Assembly: GCA_963721725.1 (NCBI GenBank)
Contig: CAVRLX010000025.1
Location: 1 to 64,000 of the forward strand
Direction of reading: 5' to 3'
DNA length: 64,000 nt
DNA from: RI-153 sp963721725
Lineage (GTDB): Bacteria; Chloroflexota; Anaerolineae; Caldilineales; Caldilineaceae
Below, piece after piece: positions 8,516 through 17,150 of this stretch. Position numbers and translations under genes: made by a program. The first letter of the stretch is position 1; every line of letters starts with the position of its first letter. Under the pieces are notes generated by a model that was not told the origin of the DNA, made no database searches, and worked only from the letters and a program-made list of their open reading frames with translations.

Positions 8516-8871
8516 AGCCGAATCTTAATCTGGCTCTCCTCGACCCAGACTTCGTAGGAGCGCAGGCGGATTTCGGGATAGGCTAGACACTGGCCGGTGG
8601 GCACGTGATATTCCAGCCCGTGCCAGGGGCAGGTGACGATTTCGCCGTCGTAGGCCCACTGAATGTGCCAATCGGTCTCTTTGTTGGAGATCAACGTGCC
8701 AGAGACGCGACCCTGGCAGAGCGGCCCCACCTGGTGTGGGCAGAGGTTGGGCAGGGCAAAAAATTCACCGTTAATGTTAAAAACGCCGATCTGGCGGCGG
8801 TTGATCTCCACAACCTTGTGTTTGCCCGCGGGGAAGTCCGACACGCTCCCGATGATGTATTCCTGTGGCAT
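8512..8871 (-). CDS. Rieske [2Fe-2S] ferredoxin domain protein
   Basis: A 119-aa stand-alone Rieske domain. The cluster-binding boxes are visible as LCPHQVGPLC (Cys-x-His) and TCPWHGLEYH (Cys-x-x-His), separated by an insertion typical of NirD/dioxygenase-ferredoxin-like Rieske proteins. It most likely carries electrons to an oxygenase or other oxidoreductase, or is a small NirD-like subunit. No partner reductase or oxygenase alpha subunit is adjacent. It heads a three-gene minus-strand set with the 77-aa and 465-aa proteins (4-base overlap, then a 7-base gap). Confidence 0.85.
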   Translation of the reverse strand: MPQEYIIGSVSDFPAGKHKVVEINRRQIGVFNINGEFFALPNLCPHQVGPLCQGRVSGTLISNKETDWHIQWAYDGEIVTCPWHGLEYHVPTGQCLAYPEIRLRSYEVWVEESQIKIRL

Positions 8872-8894
8872 TGTCTGAGGATTCTCCGTGATTC

Positions 8895-9045
8895 ATCATT
8901 CACCGCAAAGGCGCAAAGAGCGCAGGGAAGAAGGCAAAAGGCAAAAATAGTTCAGCAGCTCGTCTGGAATCTGCGCAAATCCGCTCAATCTGCGTCATCT
9001 GCGTTCTATTTTCCCTCTGTGTTCTTTGCGCCTTTACGGTGAATT
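8895..9045. repeat. Intergenic inverted repeat of the CGCAAAGG family
   Basis: The gap between the Rieske and amidohydrolase genes is almost entirely one inverted repeat. The left arm (about 8899-8921) reads TTCACCGCAAAGGCGCAAAG and the right arm (about 9021-9043) is its near-perfect reverse complement. Between them are short CTGCGCAAATC / CTGCGTCATC-type direct repeats. The same word family recurs near 10946-11215, 15620-15800, 28690 and 43735-43930. No gene is seen here. Confidence 0.65.
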
Positions 9046-10182
9046 TTATGGGGTGAGATTGGTCCGGCGCGCTTCGGCGTCGATCTGGAAGAAGCGCAGC
9101 GCGTTTTCGCCCATGATCTTGCGTCGCCCTTCCGGCGACATGGGCAGTTGAAAGACCTTGCGCGGGTGGTCAAAATCGTGGTGCGGCCAGTCCGAAGCAA
9201 ACATAGTGGTCTCTTCGCCGCCATAGAGATTGATCAGCGTCACCAGATCGGCAGGGTTTTCCGGCTCTTCCACAGGCTGCGTGCCGTAATAAAATTTGCG
9301 GATGTAGTGGCTGGGGCGATTTTCCAAAAAGGGCACTTCGCGCCGCCGCTCCAAGTACTCTTTGTCCAGCCGGTTCATGATAAAGGGAACCCAGGAGATG
9401 CCAGCCTCAATGAAAGCCACGCGCAGGTCGGGATAGCGCACCGGCACGCCGGTGGTGATCATGCTCACTAGGTTCGCCATGACTGCGAAGGGGTGGGCGA
9501 TGGTGTGGCGGGCCATTTCGGTGTCGAAGCCCTGGATCTGCCACGGAAAGACGGGATGGATCACGGTGACGCTGTGCAGCAGCACAGGCAAATTGGCTTC
9601 CTGTGCCGCGGCATAGATGGGATCATATTTGCGGTCGCCCCACAGGGGATCCACGCCAGCCAGCCCCAGATAGACGCCTACGATGCCCGGCTCTTTGGCA
9701 TACTTTGCGATCTCACGCGCTGCGTCTTCGGGATCTTGCGGCGCGGCCACAATGCAGCCCAGCAGCCGGTTTTTCTGCGAACACCACTTGTCCACCAGCC
9801 AGGCGTTATAGGCACGGGCCAGCGCCGCTGCGTACTCTTTTTGCGGCAACACCGGCAACTTTAGCAGGTGATCGGGAAAGAGAATGGCAATGTCAATGGA
9901 AAGTTCGCTGAGTTCGGCGCGCATCTGCTCCGCTGTGTGAACCATGCGTTTGGAATCGTGGCCGCCGGGGAAGGGAGCCGAGAGGCCGCCCGTCCCCGCC
10001 GAGAAGCCGGGGATGTCCAAATAGCGTTCCGGCACGTTGGAAAGGGCCTCCAGCGATTTGCGCCAGGGCATGTCGCAATAGGGCGCCAGTTCGGCGGGCG
10101 ATTCGTGGACGTGAACATCGGCGTCCACCACAATGATATCTTCGAGACGGTCGCGGGTGGGGCGGTTGCTGGCTTCGGTCAT
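9046..10182 (-). CDS. Amidohydrolase family 2 (ACMSD-like) protein
   Basis: A 378-aa metal-dependent hydrolase of the amidohydrolase_2 / ACMSD-like superfamily. The N-terminal metal site appears as VVDADVHVHE (D-x-H-x-H), a central histidine is in LPVLLHSVTVIHP, and the late Asp is in MFASDWPHHDFDHP. Family members act as decarboxylases or hydrolases of cyclic and aromatic acids; the substrate cannot be read from sequence. It lies downstream of a frameshifted SDR gene (20-base gap) on the same strand. With the Rieske protein nearby, a role in aromatic or ring catabolism is possible but unproven. Confidence 0.82.
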   Translation of the reverse strand: MTEASNRPTRDRLEDIIVVDADVHVHESPAELAPYCDMPWRKSLEALSNVPERYLDIPGFSAGTGGLSAPFPGGHDSKRMVHTAEQMRAELSELSIDIAILFPDHLLKLPVLPQKEYAAALARAYNAWLVDKWCSQKNRLLGCIVAAPQDPEDAAREIAKYAKEPGIVGVYLGLAGVDPLWGDRKYDPIYAAAQEANLPVLLHSVTVIHPVFPWQIQGFDTEMARHTIAHPFAVMANLVSMITTGVPVRYPDLRVAFIEAGISWVPFIMNRLDKEYLERRREVPFLENRPSHYIRKFYYGTQPVEEPENPADLVTLINLYGGEETTMFASDWPHHDFDHPRKVFQLPMSPEGRRKIMGENALRFFQIDAEARRTNLTP

Positions 10183-10202
10183 GGGATCTCCCGATCTCTT
10201 CT

Positions 10203-10930
10203 TTAACTTCGTGTTGGCTTAATCGAGATGTATTCAATATTGGCGCGAGCGGGCAGCCCAGCCACCAAGATCACGGCTTCGGCGATGTCCTCGCCCTGCA
10301 TCATGCGGGCGCGGCGTTCGTCGGAGACAGGAGCGCGGCGGTGAACCAGGATTTCGGTCTCCACCTCGCCGGGGTGGATCACACAGGCGCGCACGTTGTG
10401 GGCGTTGGCCTCTTCGTTGGTGACCTTGGTCAGCGCTTCCATGCCGATCTTCGAGGTGCTGTACGAGACCCCGGCAAACATGCTGGGCAGGATGGCCCGC
10501 GCGAGGCAATGTTGATGATCACGCCGTCGTTCTGTTCGATCATCCCCGGCAGCACGGCTTTGGTGAGCACATAGGCGCTGGTCAGGTTGATCTCCAAAAT
10601 GCGCCGCCACTCTTCGGTGGTGGTTTCGGCAATGCTGCGGTTGACTAGATTCGTGCCGGCGTTGTTGACCAGCACATCAATGCGGCCCAAGCCAGCGCGG
10701 GCTTCTTCCAGCGCCGCCACTGCCTGCGCTTCGTCAGCCACATCAGCCACACAGATCACGGCCTGCTGCCCAGCGGCGCGGATCTCCGCCGCCACTTCCT
10801 CCAACCGATCCTGGCGACGCGCCACCACCGCCACATCCGCCCCGGCCGTGGCACACGCCACCGCCACGGCCCGCCCAATCCCACTGCTGGCCCCGGTGAT
10901 CACTACTTTCTTTCCCTCAAGTCGTTTCAC
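10203..10930 (-). CDS. Short-chain dehydrogenase/reductase (single frameshift)
   Basis: A classical SDR of about 240 aa, now split in two frames. The 5' part (10930 to about 10500) holds the NAD(P)-binding TGASSGIG, NNAG and catalytic Ser region INIAS. The 3' part in another frame (from about 10505 to 10203) holds the catalytic YSTSK, then IGMEALTKV and the C-terminal RANIEYISIKPTRS. One indel near 10495-10505, in a GC-repeat context, would restore the gene, so a sequencing error is the simpler explanation. It is preceded by a block of CGCAAAG repeats and followed by the amidohydrolase gene. Confidence 0.8.
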
Positions 10931-10944
10931 GTTTATCTCCTTGA

Positions 10945-11215
10945 TTTTTAACGCAAAGCCGCAAAGGCGCAGAGAACTGCATTGTTATTTTTCTCCCTTT
11001 GCGCCTCTGCCTCTCCGCGTCTTTGCGTTAAGTTTTTCTGATAGCTTTCCACCGCAAAGGAGCAAAGAATTGCTTTGCGTCTCTGCATCTTTGCACCTTT
11101 GCGTTAAGTTTCCGATTGCTTTTGACGCGGAGTCGCGGAGGTGGAGAGGCGCAGAGAATAGCGTTGTCATTTCACTCTTCGCTCTTCACTCTTCGCTCTT
11201 CACTCTCCGCGTTAG
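10945..11215. repeat. Three tandem inverted-repeat units of the CGCAAAG family
   Basis: The gap upstream of the SDR gene has three successive degenerate stem-loops: about 10946-11035 (AACGCAAAG arms), 11048-11113 (CCGCAAAGG / CCTTTGCGTTAAG) and 11118-11218 (GACGCGGAG / CTCCGCGTTAGAC). The third overlaps the end of the oxidoreductase gene. A direct repeat CTCTTCGCTCTTCACT lies at about 11174-11203. No gene is seen in this stretch. Confidence 0.6.
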
Positions 11216-12536
11216 ACTTCCAACTTCAACAACTCATCCACCACCACAGGCATGCCCGTGGCGATGGAGTGGTTGGCGGCAATGCCCATGAGGATCGAGG
11301 CTGCGCCGTCAATGTGCGAGGCCGCGCGGTGGAACGGATCGTGGGGGGGATTGGGCGCAAAAAGCTGCTCCAGCATCACACTATCACCGCCGCCGTGCCC
11401 GCCCACGCCTTCGGGAACATCCACGGCATAGGGTGCGCCGTGCATGGGGAAGACCCAGATGTGCTTGCCGCCAAACTCCAGGGCGTGGCGGTCCGTGTCG
11501 GCCAACGTCTCTTCTTCGCCCGCCACAAAGGTGCGCCCCACCGATTCCACAACCTCTACCTCAATGCGGCCCCGGTTGCCGGTGATGGCGGTGCGATAGC
11601 CTTCCCACGGCGAATAGGCCAGCAGTGCATAGGTGAGGAGCGTACCCGTTGGCATAGCGTGCCGTGACGCTCATGGTGTCCTCGGCGCTGATGTTGTCGC
11701 CAAAGACATTGCGATCGCGCAGATAGCCGCTGTCCTTTTCCGCCTCCAAATAGAGACCGCGCAGAGCCTCGTTTTCATCCAGGCGCAGGGCAAAGGGATC
11801 ATTGTCGGCCTCGGCCACGCCAGTGTAGCGATCGTAGTTATAGGATTCGCCGCGGGCCTCGGCATTTTGGCGACCATAAAACATCAGATTGCCCAGGGCA
11901 AAGACCTGGCTGCGGATAGGACTGAATCCACCAGTTGATGAGGTCAAAATGATGGGTGGCCTTGTGCACGAGCAGCCCGCCGGATTTATCCTTTTCGCGA
12001 TGCCAGCGACGGAAGTAGTCCGCGCCGTGGCGCGTATCCAGCACCCACGAGAAATCCACATGCAGTGGTCGCCCAATCACGCCGCCCATGATCAACTCGC
12101 GCACCTTTGTCGCCAATGGACTGTAGCGATAGTTGAAGGTCACGCGCAGCGAGCGGCCTGTGCGCTCAATCGCCTCGAAAATCGCACGCGCCTTTTCGTC
12201 ATCGGTGGTCATGGGCTTTTCGGTGATGGCGTCGCAGCCCAGTTCCATGGCGCGGATAATATAGGTGTGGTGGGTGGCGTCCATGGTGGTGACAATCACC
12301 GTGTCGGGTTTGGTCTCCTCCACCATGCGGTCAAAGTCGGCGGCATGATAGGTGGGCAGTGGCGACAGTCCGAACTTTTCACCAATCCGGGTATTGTACC
12401 GATCCATGCGCGTCTGGCTCAGATCACAGAGCGCCACCAGTTGATTGTCGGCGGCAAACGTGCCGCAAATCGCGTCGATAAACATCTGTGCCCGGCCCCC
12501 TGTGCCAACCAGAGCAAAGCGTTTTTGGGAAGACAT
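11212..12536 (-). CDS. Gfo/Idh/MocA-family oxidoreductase (two frameshifts)
   Basis: An NAD(P)-dependent sugar or inositol dehydrogenase-like protein of about 440 aa. The N-terminus MSSQKRFALVGTGGRAQMF has the G-x-G-x-x-A nucleotide motif, followed by the family EKP motif in CDAITEKPMTTDDEKA. A catalytic-domain histidine motif follows (KATHHFDLINWW). The frame changes near 11910 (an extra base after YPQ restores QVFALGNLMFYG) and near 11648 (GGG read for GG; removing one G joins ARYANG to TLLTYALLAYSP). Both look like single-base insertions, one in a homopolymer. It lies between the SDR and a sulfatase on the same strand, so a sugar or sulfated-sugar catabolic role is plausible. Confidence 0.83.
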
Positions 12537-12639
12537 AGTGAGATCCTTTGGTGGGTGGTGGGTATTGGGCATTGGATATTAGGGAGTGGGTAGAGATGCC
12601 AAAACCTAATATCCAGTAGCCAATATCTAATATCATTCT

Positions 12640-14121
12640 TTACCCCGGCGCGCCCACAGGCTTGCCGGAAAGGTCCAACGGCGGCGGCGGCCAGTGGATG
12701 CCGCGCTGGCCGGAGAGGCCGCGGTCGGGTTTGGGCGTATAGGTACGAGCAGGCAGCCCCACGAGTTCGCCGTTTTGCACCCAGGCTTCGTCGCTGCCGT
12801 AGAGTTCCCCGATTAAAATTTGGCGCAGTTCATGTTCGACCTCGGCCAGTGCAGCATCGCCCGCCAAATTGTGCAACTCGTTGGGATCGCTTTCCACATC
12901 GAAAAGCTGGGTCACGTTGCCCACGGAATAGTAGATCAGCTTGTGGCGCGCCGTACGTACCATGCGCGTCGCCATGGCGTCTTCGCCCACCTCGCCGTAG
13001 AGATGCTCACGGCGGGCCTCGCCCACCATCGAAATACCGTCCACACTGGCGGGGATGGGAATGCCCGCCAGATCGAGCAGCGTGGGCATAACATCTTGCC
13101 AGCCCACCAGCCGATGGTCTGTACGGTGATGGCCGACGCGTGGGTCCCCCGCCGCGCCCATCAGGATCATAGGCACGTTGGCAGCATTTTCGTAAAAGAG
13201 ACGCTTGGCCCACAGGTTGTGCGTGCCCAGCATGTCGCCGTGGTCCGCCGTGAAGAGAATCACCGTGTTGTCGAGTAGTTGCTCTTCGCGTAGCGTGCCG
13301 ATGACCAGTCGCAGTTGATGATCAATGTGGGTGCAGAGCGCATAGAAAGCGCGGTGAATGGCGCGGATCTGGGCCGGGCGGATGTCGCCCCAACTGCCCG
13401 CCACCGCTTGCAGCGCATAGGGCAGATCCGCCACTCGCTCGGCCCACGCGCCAATGGACGGCGGCGGGGGCGTCTCATCGCGGTAGAGATCCATATACCA
13501 TTGGAGCGGGACCAGCGGCGGGTGGGGATGAGAGTACGAGAGAAACCAAAAGCCAGGGCGGGTGGGGTCGCGGCGGCGGATCATGCGACACATCTGGCGG
13601 GTGGCCCAATTGGTGACGTGGGTCTCTTCGGGCAGATGCCACGGGCGATAGGCATAGTCGTTGTTGCTCATGCCGTGGCCGTAGCTCTCGCCGGGATAGC
13701 CCTGCTCGGCCAGCCAGAGGTCGTAATCGTCAATCGCGCCCAGGATGGGGCGGCCTTCCTCGGCCAAAATCACGTCGTCAAAGCCGATGCGATCGCGCTG
13801 CGGGAAGACGTGCAGCTTACCCACGGCATAGGCTTGATAGCCCGCATCGCGGAAGGTCTGCGCCAGCGTGGGCAGGCGCGGCATCGGCTCCTGCACCTTG
13901 AACACACGGTCGCCGTGGGTGCGCGGCGTGGTCCCTGTCATCAGCGTGCGGCGGGCGGGAATACAGACAGGGCATTCGCTATAGGCATTGGTGTAGCGGA
14001 CGCCGTTGTGGGCGAGTTGATCCAGCGTGGGCGTGTGGATGACGGGATGGCCTGCGCCGCCAAAGAGATGGGCAGGCCAGTGATCGGTGGTGATCAGCAA
14101 CACATGGGGTGGGGCGGACAT
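12640..14121 (-). CDS. Type I sulfatase (arylsulfatase/choline-sulfatase-like)
   Basis: A 493-aa member of the alkaline-phosphatase-like sulfatase family. It begins MSAPPHVLLITTDHWPAHLF with the metal-binding Asp. The activation motif is CIPARRTLMTG (C-x-P-x-R), where Cys would be converted to formylglycine, and a second metal site is FTADHGDMLGTHNL. The ATG at 14121 is chosen because conservation starts there; an upstream in-frame extension to 14220 has no homology signal. No signal peptide is seen, so it would be cytoplasmic. Substrate unknown. It neighbours a Gfo/Idh/MocA oxidoreductase, and further upstream sulfur-transfer genes, but a shared pathway is not shown. Confidence 0.85.
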   Translation of the reverse strand: MSAPPHVLLITTDHWPAHLFGGAGHPVIHTPTLDQLAHNGVRYTNAYSECPVCIPARRTLMTGTTPRTHGDRVFKVQEPMPRLPTLAQTFRDAGYQAYAVGKLHVFPQRDRIGFDDVILAEEGRPILGAIDDYDLWLAEQGYPGESYGHGMSNNDYAYRPWHLPEETHVTNWATRQMCRMIRRRDPTRPGFWFLSYSHPHPPLVPLQWYMDLYRDETPPPPSIGAWAERVADLPYALQAVAGSWGDIRPAQIRAIHRAFYALCTHIDHQLRLVIGTLREEQLLDNTVILFTADHGDMLGTHNLWAKRLFYENAANVPMILMGAAGDPRVGHHRTDHRLVGWQDVMPTLLDLAGIPIPASVDGISMVGEARREHLYGEVGEDAMATRMVRTARHKLIYYSVGNVTQLFDVESDPNELHNLAGDAALAEVEHELRQILIGELYGSDEAWVQNGELVGLPARTYTPKPDRGLSGQRGIHWPPPPLDLSGKPVGAPG

Positions 14122-14204
14122 GGGAAACGCTCCAACGGGATGGATGGGTTTGGGCGTAGCGTTTTCCAAGCATAGCGGAGAGTGCCGGAAATGGCAATTA
14201 AATT

Positions 14205-14246
14205 CATAAGTCCCCGGCACTTTCTGTGAAGTGCCGGGGACTTATG
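14205..14246. repeat. REP-like perfect 18-bp hairpin (GTGCCGGGGACTT family)
   Basis: Arms 14205-14222 and 14229-14246 are perfect reverse complements (CATAAGTCCCCGGCACTT) around a 6-base loop. Further copies of the GTGCCGGGGACTT / AAGTCCCCGACA word occur at 18576-18686. Located between the sulfatase and the rhodanese lipoprotein genes; it might also act as a transcript-end hairpin for the minus-strand rhodanese gene. Confidence 0.7.
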
Positions 14247-14270
14247 CAGACTTAGTTTCGTGGAATCGCC

Positions 14271-15203
14271 TTATTGCTCGATGGGGGCGTCGGCCATGTT
14301 GCCGTACTCTTCCCACGAGCCGTCATAATTGCGCACATTGGGGAAACCCAACAGCTCGCGCAGCACAAACCACGTATGCGCGCCGCGCACGCCGGTCTGG
14401 CAATAGGTGATGATCTGCTTGTCCGGCACAAAACCAGCCTTCGTGTAGAGATTGTAAAGATCCGTGGCGCTCTTGAAAGTGCCATCGCTGTTCACGGCGT
14501 TGGTCCACTCCACGTTAATCGCGCCGGGGACATGACCACCACGCGCCGAGCGCACATCGGTGCCGGCGTATTCCTCAGGGTTGCGTGTGTCGCACATCAC
14601 CGTGTCGGGATCATCCACATGTTCCATGACATACTCGGCCGTGGTGCGAATCTCCAGGTCAGCGTCGCCCGCCACATACTCGCTGGGCGTGGGTTCGATA
14701 ACGTCGGCGGTCAGCGCCTGGCCGTCGGCCTGCCACTTGCCCGAGCCGCCGTTATAGACGCGCACATCGTTGTGTTGGTAATACTTCAGCACCCAATAAG
14801 CGCGTGTGGACCACAGGTTGTTGCCATCGTCATAGAGCACAACGGTGCTGTCCTGTTCGACGCCCAGTTTGCTCAGCAGCGCCGAGAGTGCCTCCTGGGT
14901 CAGGATCTGGCCGCGGGTGGAATCCTCAGGATTGGTAATGTCCGCGCCACCGTGGACAAAGCGCGCGCCGGGAATGTGGTTGGCGGCGAAGGCTTCGGCA
15001 TCGGTGCCCACGGCCAGCAACACCACATTTTCATCGTCCGCGTGTTCCACCAGCCAATCGGTGTCCACGAGGACATCGGGCTTGGCATAGGTTTCGGGGA
15101 TAGCCGCCGGTTGGGCCGCCGGTGCGCCCGGCGCAGGAACCACACAGGCACTCAGAATCACGGCAAAAAGCAGCAGCAAGGGTAACAATGTTCGCAGTTT
15201 CAT
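14271..15203 (-). CDS. Lipoprotein rhodanese-family sulfurtransferase
   Basis: A 310-aa tandem rhodanese protein of the SseA/thiosulfate sulfurtransferase type. It starts with a signal peptide and lipobox (LLLFAVILSAC, lipidation at Cys20), so it is predicted to be membrane-anchored outside the cytoplasm. The C-terminal active-site loop is CQTGVRGAHT, with catalytic Cys. The N-terminal domain ends in VVLYDDGNNLWSTRAYW and lacks a matching Cys, as usual for the inactive first domain. Downstream of a TusA-like gene and YeeE/YedE transporter on the same strand, suggesting extracellular thiosulfate or sulfane-sulfur handling feeding the transporter. Confidence 0.87.
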   Translation of the reverse strand: MKLRTLLPLLLLFAVILSACVVPAPGAPAAQPAAIPETYAKPDVLVDTDWLVEHADDENVVLLAVGTDAEAFAANHIPGARFVHGGADITNPEDSTRGQILTQEALSALLSKLGVEQDSTVVLYDDGNNLWSTRAYWVLKYYQHNDVRVYNGGSGKWQADGQALTADVIEPTPSEYVAGDADLEIRTTAEYVMEHVDDPDTVMCDTRNPEEYAGTDVRSARGGHVPGAINVEWTNAVNSDGTFKSATDLYNLYTKAGFVPDKQIITYCQTGVRGAHTWFVLRELLGFPNVRNYDGSWEEYGNMADAPIEQ

Positions 15204-15273
15204 GGGATCTCTTTCTTGAATGGTTTGGTTCTTGTTGGTGATCTTCTTGTTTTGGGCAAGGGGTTGCCCATTC

Positions 15274-15347
15274 TTTTGTAGACACGGATAGAAGGGAACA
15301 CAGATGGAAATTCTTATCTGTGTTCTGCTGCATCCGTGTCTACAAAA
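15274..15347. repeat. Nested hairpin repeat in leader of the rhodanese lipoprotein gene
   Basis: Outer arms 15274-15289 (TTTTGTAGACACGGAT) and 15332-15347 are perfect reverse complements. A second internal pairing (GAACACAGAT / ATCTGTGTTC) gives a 74-base nested stem-loop. It lies between the TusA-like gene and the rhodanese lipoprotein gene, so it would be inside any polycistronic message. It looks like a dispersed repeat rather than a named riboswitch. Confidence 0.55.
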
Positions 15348-15371
15348 CCTCTTTAGGCTCGACGAGCCGGA

Positions 15372-15602
15372 TCAAGATTTCTTGGTCAAGGTGATCCGCC
15401 ACTCCGGCGCGCCGGTCTCTTCAATCTGGGCGGCATAGCCCAGCCGAGCCGCTTGGGTGGGGATGGTCTCCAGCGCCGGCGCGTGATCCGTGATCACTTC
15501 CAGCCCCAACTCCGAGGCAGGCAGCTTCTTCAACGCCTGCACCGTCTTCATCATCGGGTACGGGCAGATCTCGCCGCGCACATCCAGTTGTTTCAAAGCC
15601 AT
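15372..15602 (-). CDS. TusA-family sulfur carrier protein
   Basis: A 76-aa TusA/SirA/YeeD-like protein. The N-terminal motif is LDVRGEICPYPMMKTVQAL, with the persulfide-carrying Cys in C-P-x-P. In this family Cys accepts sulfane sulfur and passes it to partner proteins. The neighbour on the same strand is a YeeE/YedE thiosulfate transporter, the usual partner of YeeD/TsuB-type proteins, so it probably receives sulfur from imported thiosulfate. Confidence 0.88.
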   Translation of the reverse strand: MALKQLDVRGEICPYPMMKTVQALKKLPASELGLEVITDHAPALETIPTQAARLGYAAQIEETGAPEWRITLTKKS

Positions 15603-15619
15603 GATTTCTCTCCTTATTC

Positions 15620-15800
15620 AAAAATGAAAGAATGATCCGCAGATTACACAGATTGCGCAGATTTTCAGAAATGGAACACCGATGCCACAGATTGAATGGA
15701 TTTGCACTGATCTGAAAGGGATACTTCTCTCCCCTTTTTGTGTTCTTTGCGGTGAACTTCTGGAATCTGCGTAATCTGCGCAATCTGCGGATAATATTTC
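15620..15800. repeat. Inverted repeat of GCAGATT words between tusA-like and yeeE-like genes
   Basis: The left part (about 15636-15665, ATCCGCAGATTACACAGATT) is the approximate reverse complement of the right part (about 15765-15793, AATCTGCGCAATCTGCGGAT). Between them lie TTTTTGTGTTCTTTGCGGTGAA-type words of the same dispersed family as at 8895-9045 and 43735-43930. No gene is seen. Confidence 0.6.
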
Positions 15801-15805
15801 TGCTT

Positions 15806-17086
15806 TTACGAAATGCGCTGGATGGCCTGCACGCCTAGCCACGCGCCGATAGCGAGGAAGACGGCAAAGAACCAGCCATTCACCGCCAACGATGGAATCG
15901 CCGAGAAAAAGGCGCCAATCGTGCAACCCATGGCGATGCCCGCACCGTAGCCCATAAGCGTGCCGCCGCCCGCGGCTTGTAGATAGCGCACTGGCTGCCG
16001 CGGCACGCGGATCTTGAACTCGCCCGCGAAGAGCGCCGCAATCAGCGATCCCACCACCATGCCCACCACCAGGAAGAGCATGTGGTGCAGAATGCCGGTT
16101 TGCCCCACCTCCAACGCACAGCCGGGCAGACTGGCCGCGCCTTGCAGCGGGCCAGGACCCACGCCCAGCGCATTAGTGAAGCCCAGCACCCAGCGCGAAA
16201 CCTCGCCGGTGAAACCCCACGGGTGCGCCGTGATAAAAAGCAGCACATTCAGCCCACCCAGCACAGCCCCGCCCACCACCATCGGCCAGCCATGCACAAA
16301 AAAGCGGCCCAAGCTGTTGCTGAGTTTGGCGGCGAAAGTCTCGTCGTCGCTGCCCTCGAAAGGCATGTCCGGCATCACCAGCCCGCTGCGGCTCTCCCAC
16401 CAGATCACCAGCAGATAGACCAGCAGCAGTGCCAGCAACGTCACCGCCACCGCGCCGCCATGCCCCAAAAAGGTGGGCAGCCACAGCCGTGGCCCATCGG
16501 CAATTGAGAAATCCCACCACCAATTCCAGGTGTAGCTCGCCACTAGCAGCCCCAGCATAATGCCGCCAAAGCTCACCCACGAAGCTACATAGCCTTCGCC
16601 CATGCGGTAGATGCTGCCCGAGACACAGCCACCCGCCACCACCATGCCAAAGCCAAAGAGCAGCCCGCCCAGCACAAGATGCCAGCCAATCGGCAGCACG
16701 TTGGCGTCGGGCGGCAGGATGCCCAAACTGGTGTTGGGGATCTGTTTGCTCATAAAGACCGCGAAGCCCAGTGTTGCTACCACCAGCCCGGCCAACACGC
16801 CTTTCATGGTGCGCCCATGTCGCAGCAAAAAGATATCGCGGAAGGCGCTGGCAAAGCAGAAGCGACTGCGCTGCAAGACAAAGCCAAAGGTGATCCCAAA
16901 GGCCCAAAAGAGCGCCATGTTTTGCCCCAGCCCTGTGGCAATCAACAGAATCGCCAGCGCGCCCAACGAGACAAAGATGCCGTTGATCACGTTACGGCGC
17001 AGAGCAATGCCCTCGGTGTAGCCCAGCGACCCAAACGCAGCCTGTAACAGCGACGGCGGGCGGGGTTGTTGAAGATTGCTGCTCAT
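15806..17086 (-). CDS. YeeE/YedE family thiosulfate transporter
   Basis: A 426-aa polytopic membrane protein with two YeeE-like halves (about nine to ten hydrophobic segments). The three conserved cysteines of this family, which relay thiosulfate through the membrane, are visible in VAGGCVSGSIY (Cys154), LPGCALEVGQTG and AMGCTIGAFFS. With the adjacent TusA-like protein it forms the usual YeeE-YeeD pair for thiosulfate uptake. Two rhodaneses flank the pair. The first hydrophobic stretch starts at about residue 33, after a hydrophilic N-terminus. Confidence 0.88.
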   Translation of the reverse strand: MSSNLQQPRPPSLLQAAFGSLGYTEGIALRRNVINGIFVSLGALAILLIATGLGQNMALFWAFGITFGFVLQRSRFCFASAFRDIFLLRHGRTMKGVLAGLVVATLGFAVFMSKQIPNTSLGILPPDANVLPIGWHLVLGGLLFGFGMVVAGGCVSGSIYRMGEGYVASWVSFGGIMLGLLVASYTWNWWWDFSIADGPRLWLPTFLGHGGAVAVTLLALLLVYLLVIWWESRSGLVMPDMPFEGSDDETFAAKLSNSLGRFFVHGWPMVVGGAVLGGLNVLLFITAHPWGFTGEVSRWVLGFTNALGVGPGPLQGAASLPGCALEVGQTGILHHMLFLVVGMVVGSLIAALFAGEFKIRVPRQPVRYLQAAGGGTLMGYGAGIAMGCTIGAFFSAIPSLAVNGWFFAVFLAIGAWLGVQAIQRIS

Positions 17087-17150
17087 AGAAGATTGTCTCC
17101 TTCGCGGATTGCGAGTTATATCTCACGTTTCAAACTTCGCACTTCAAACC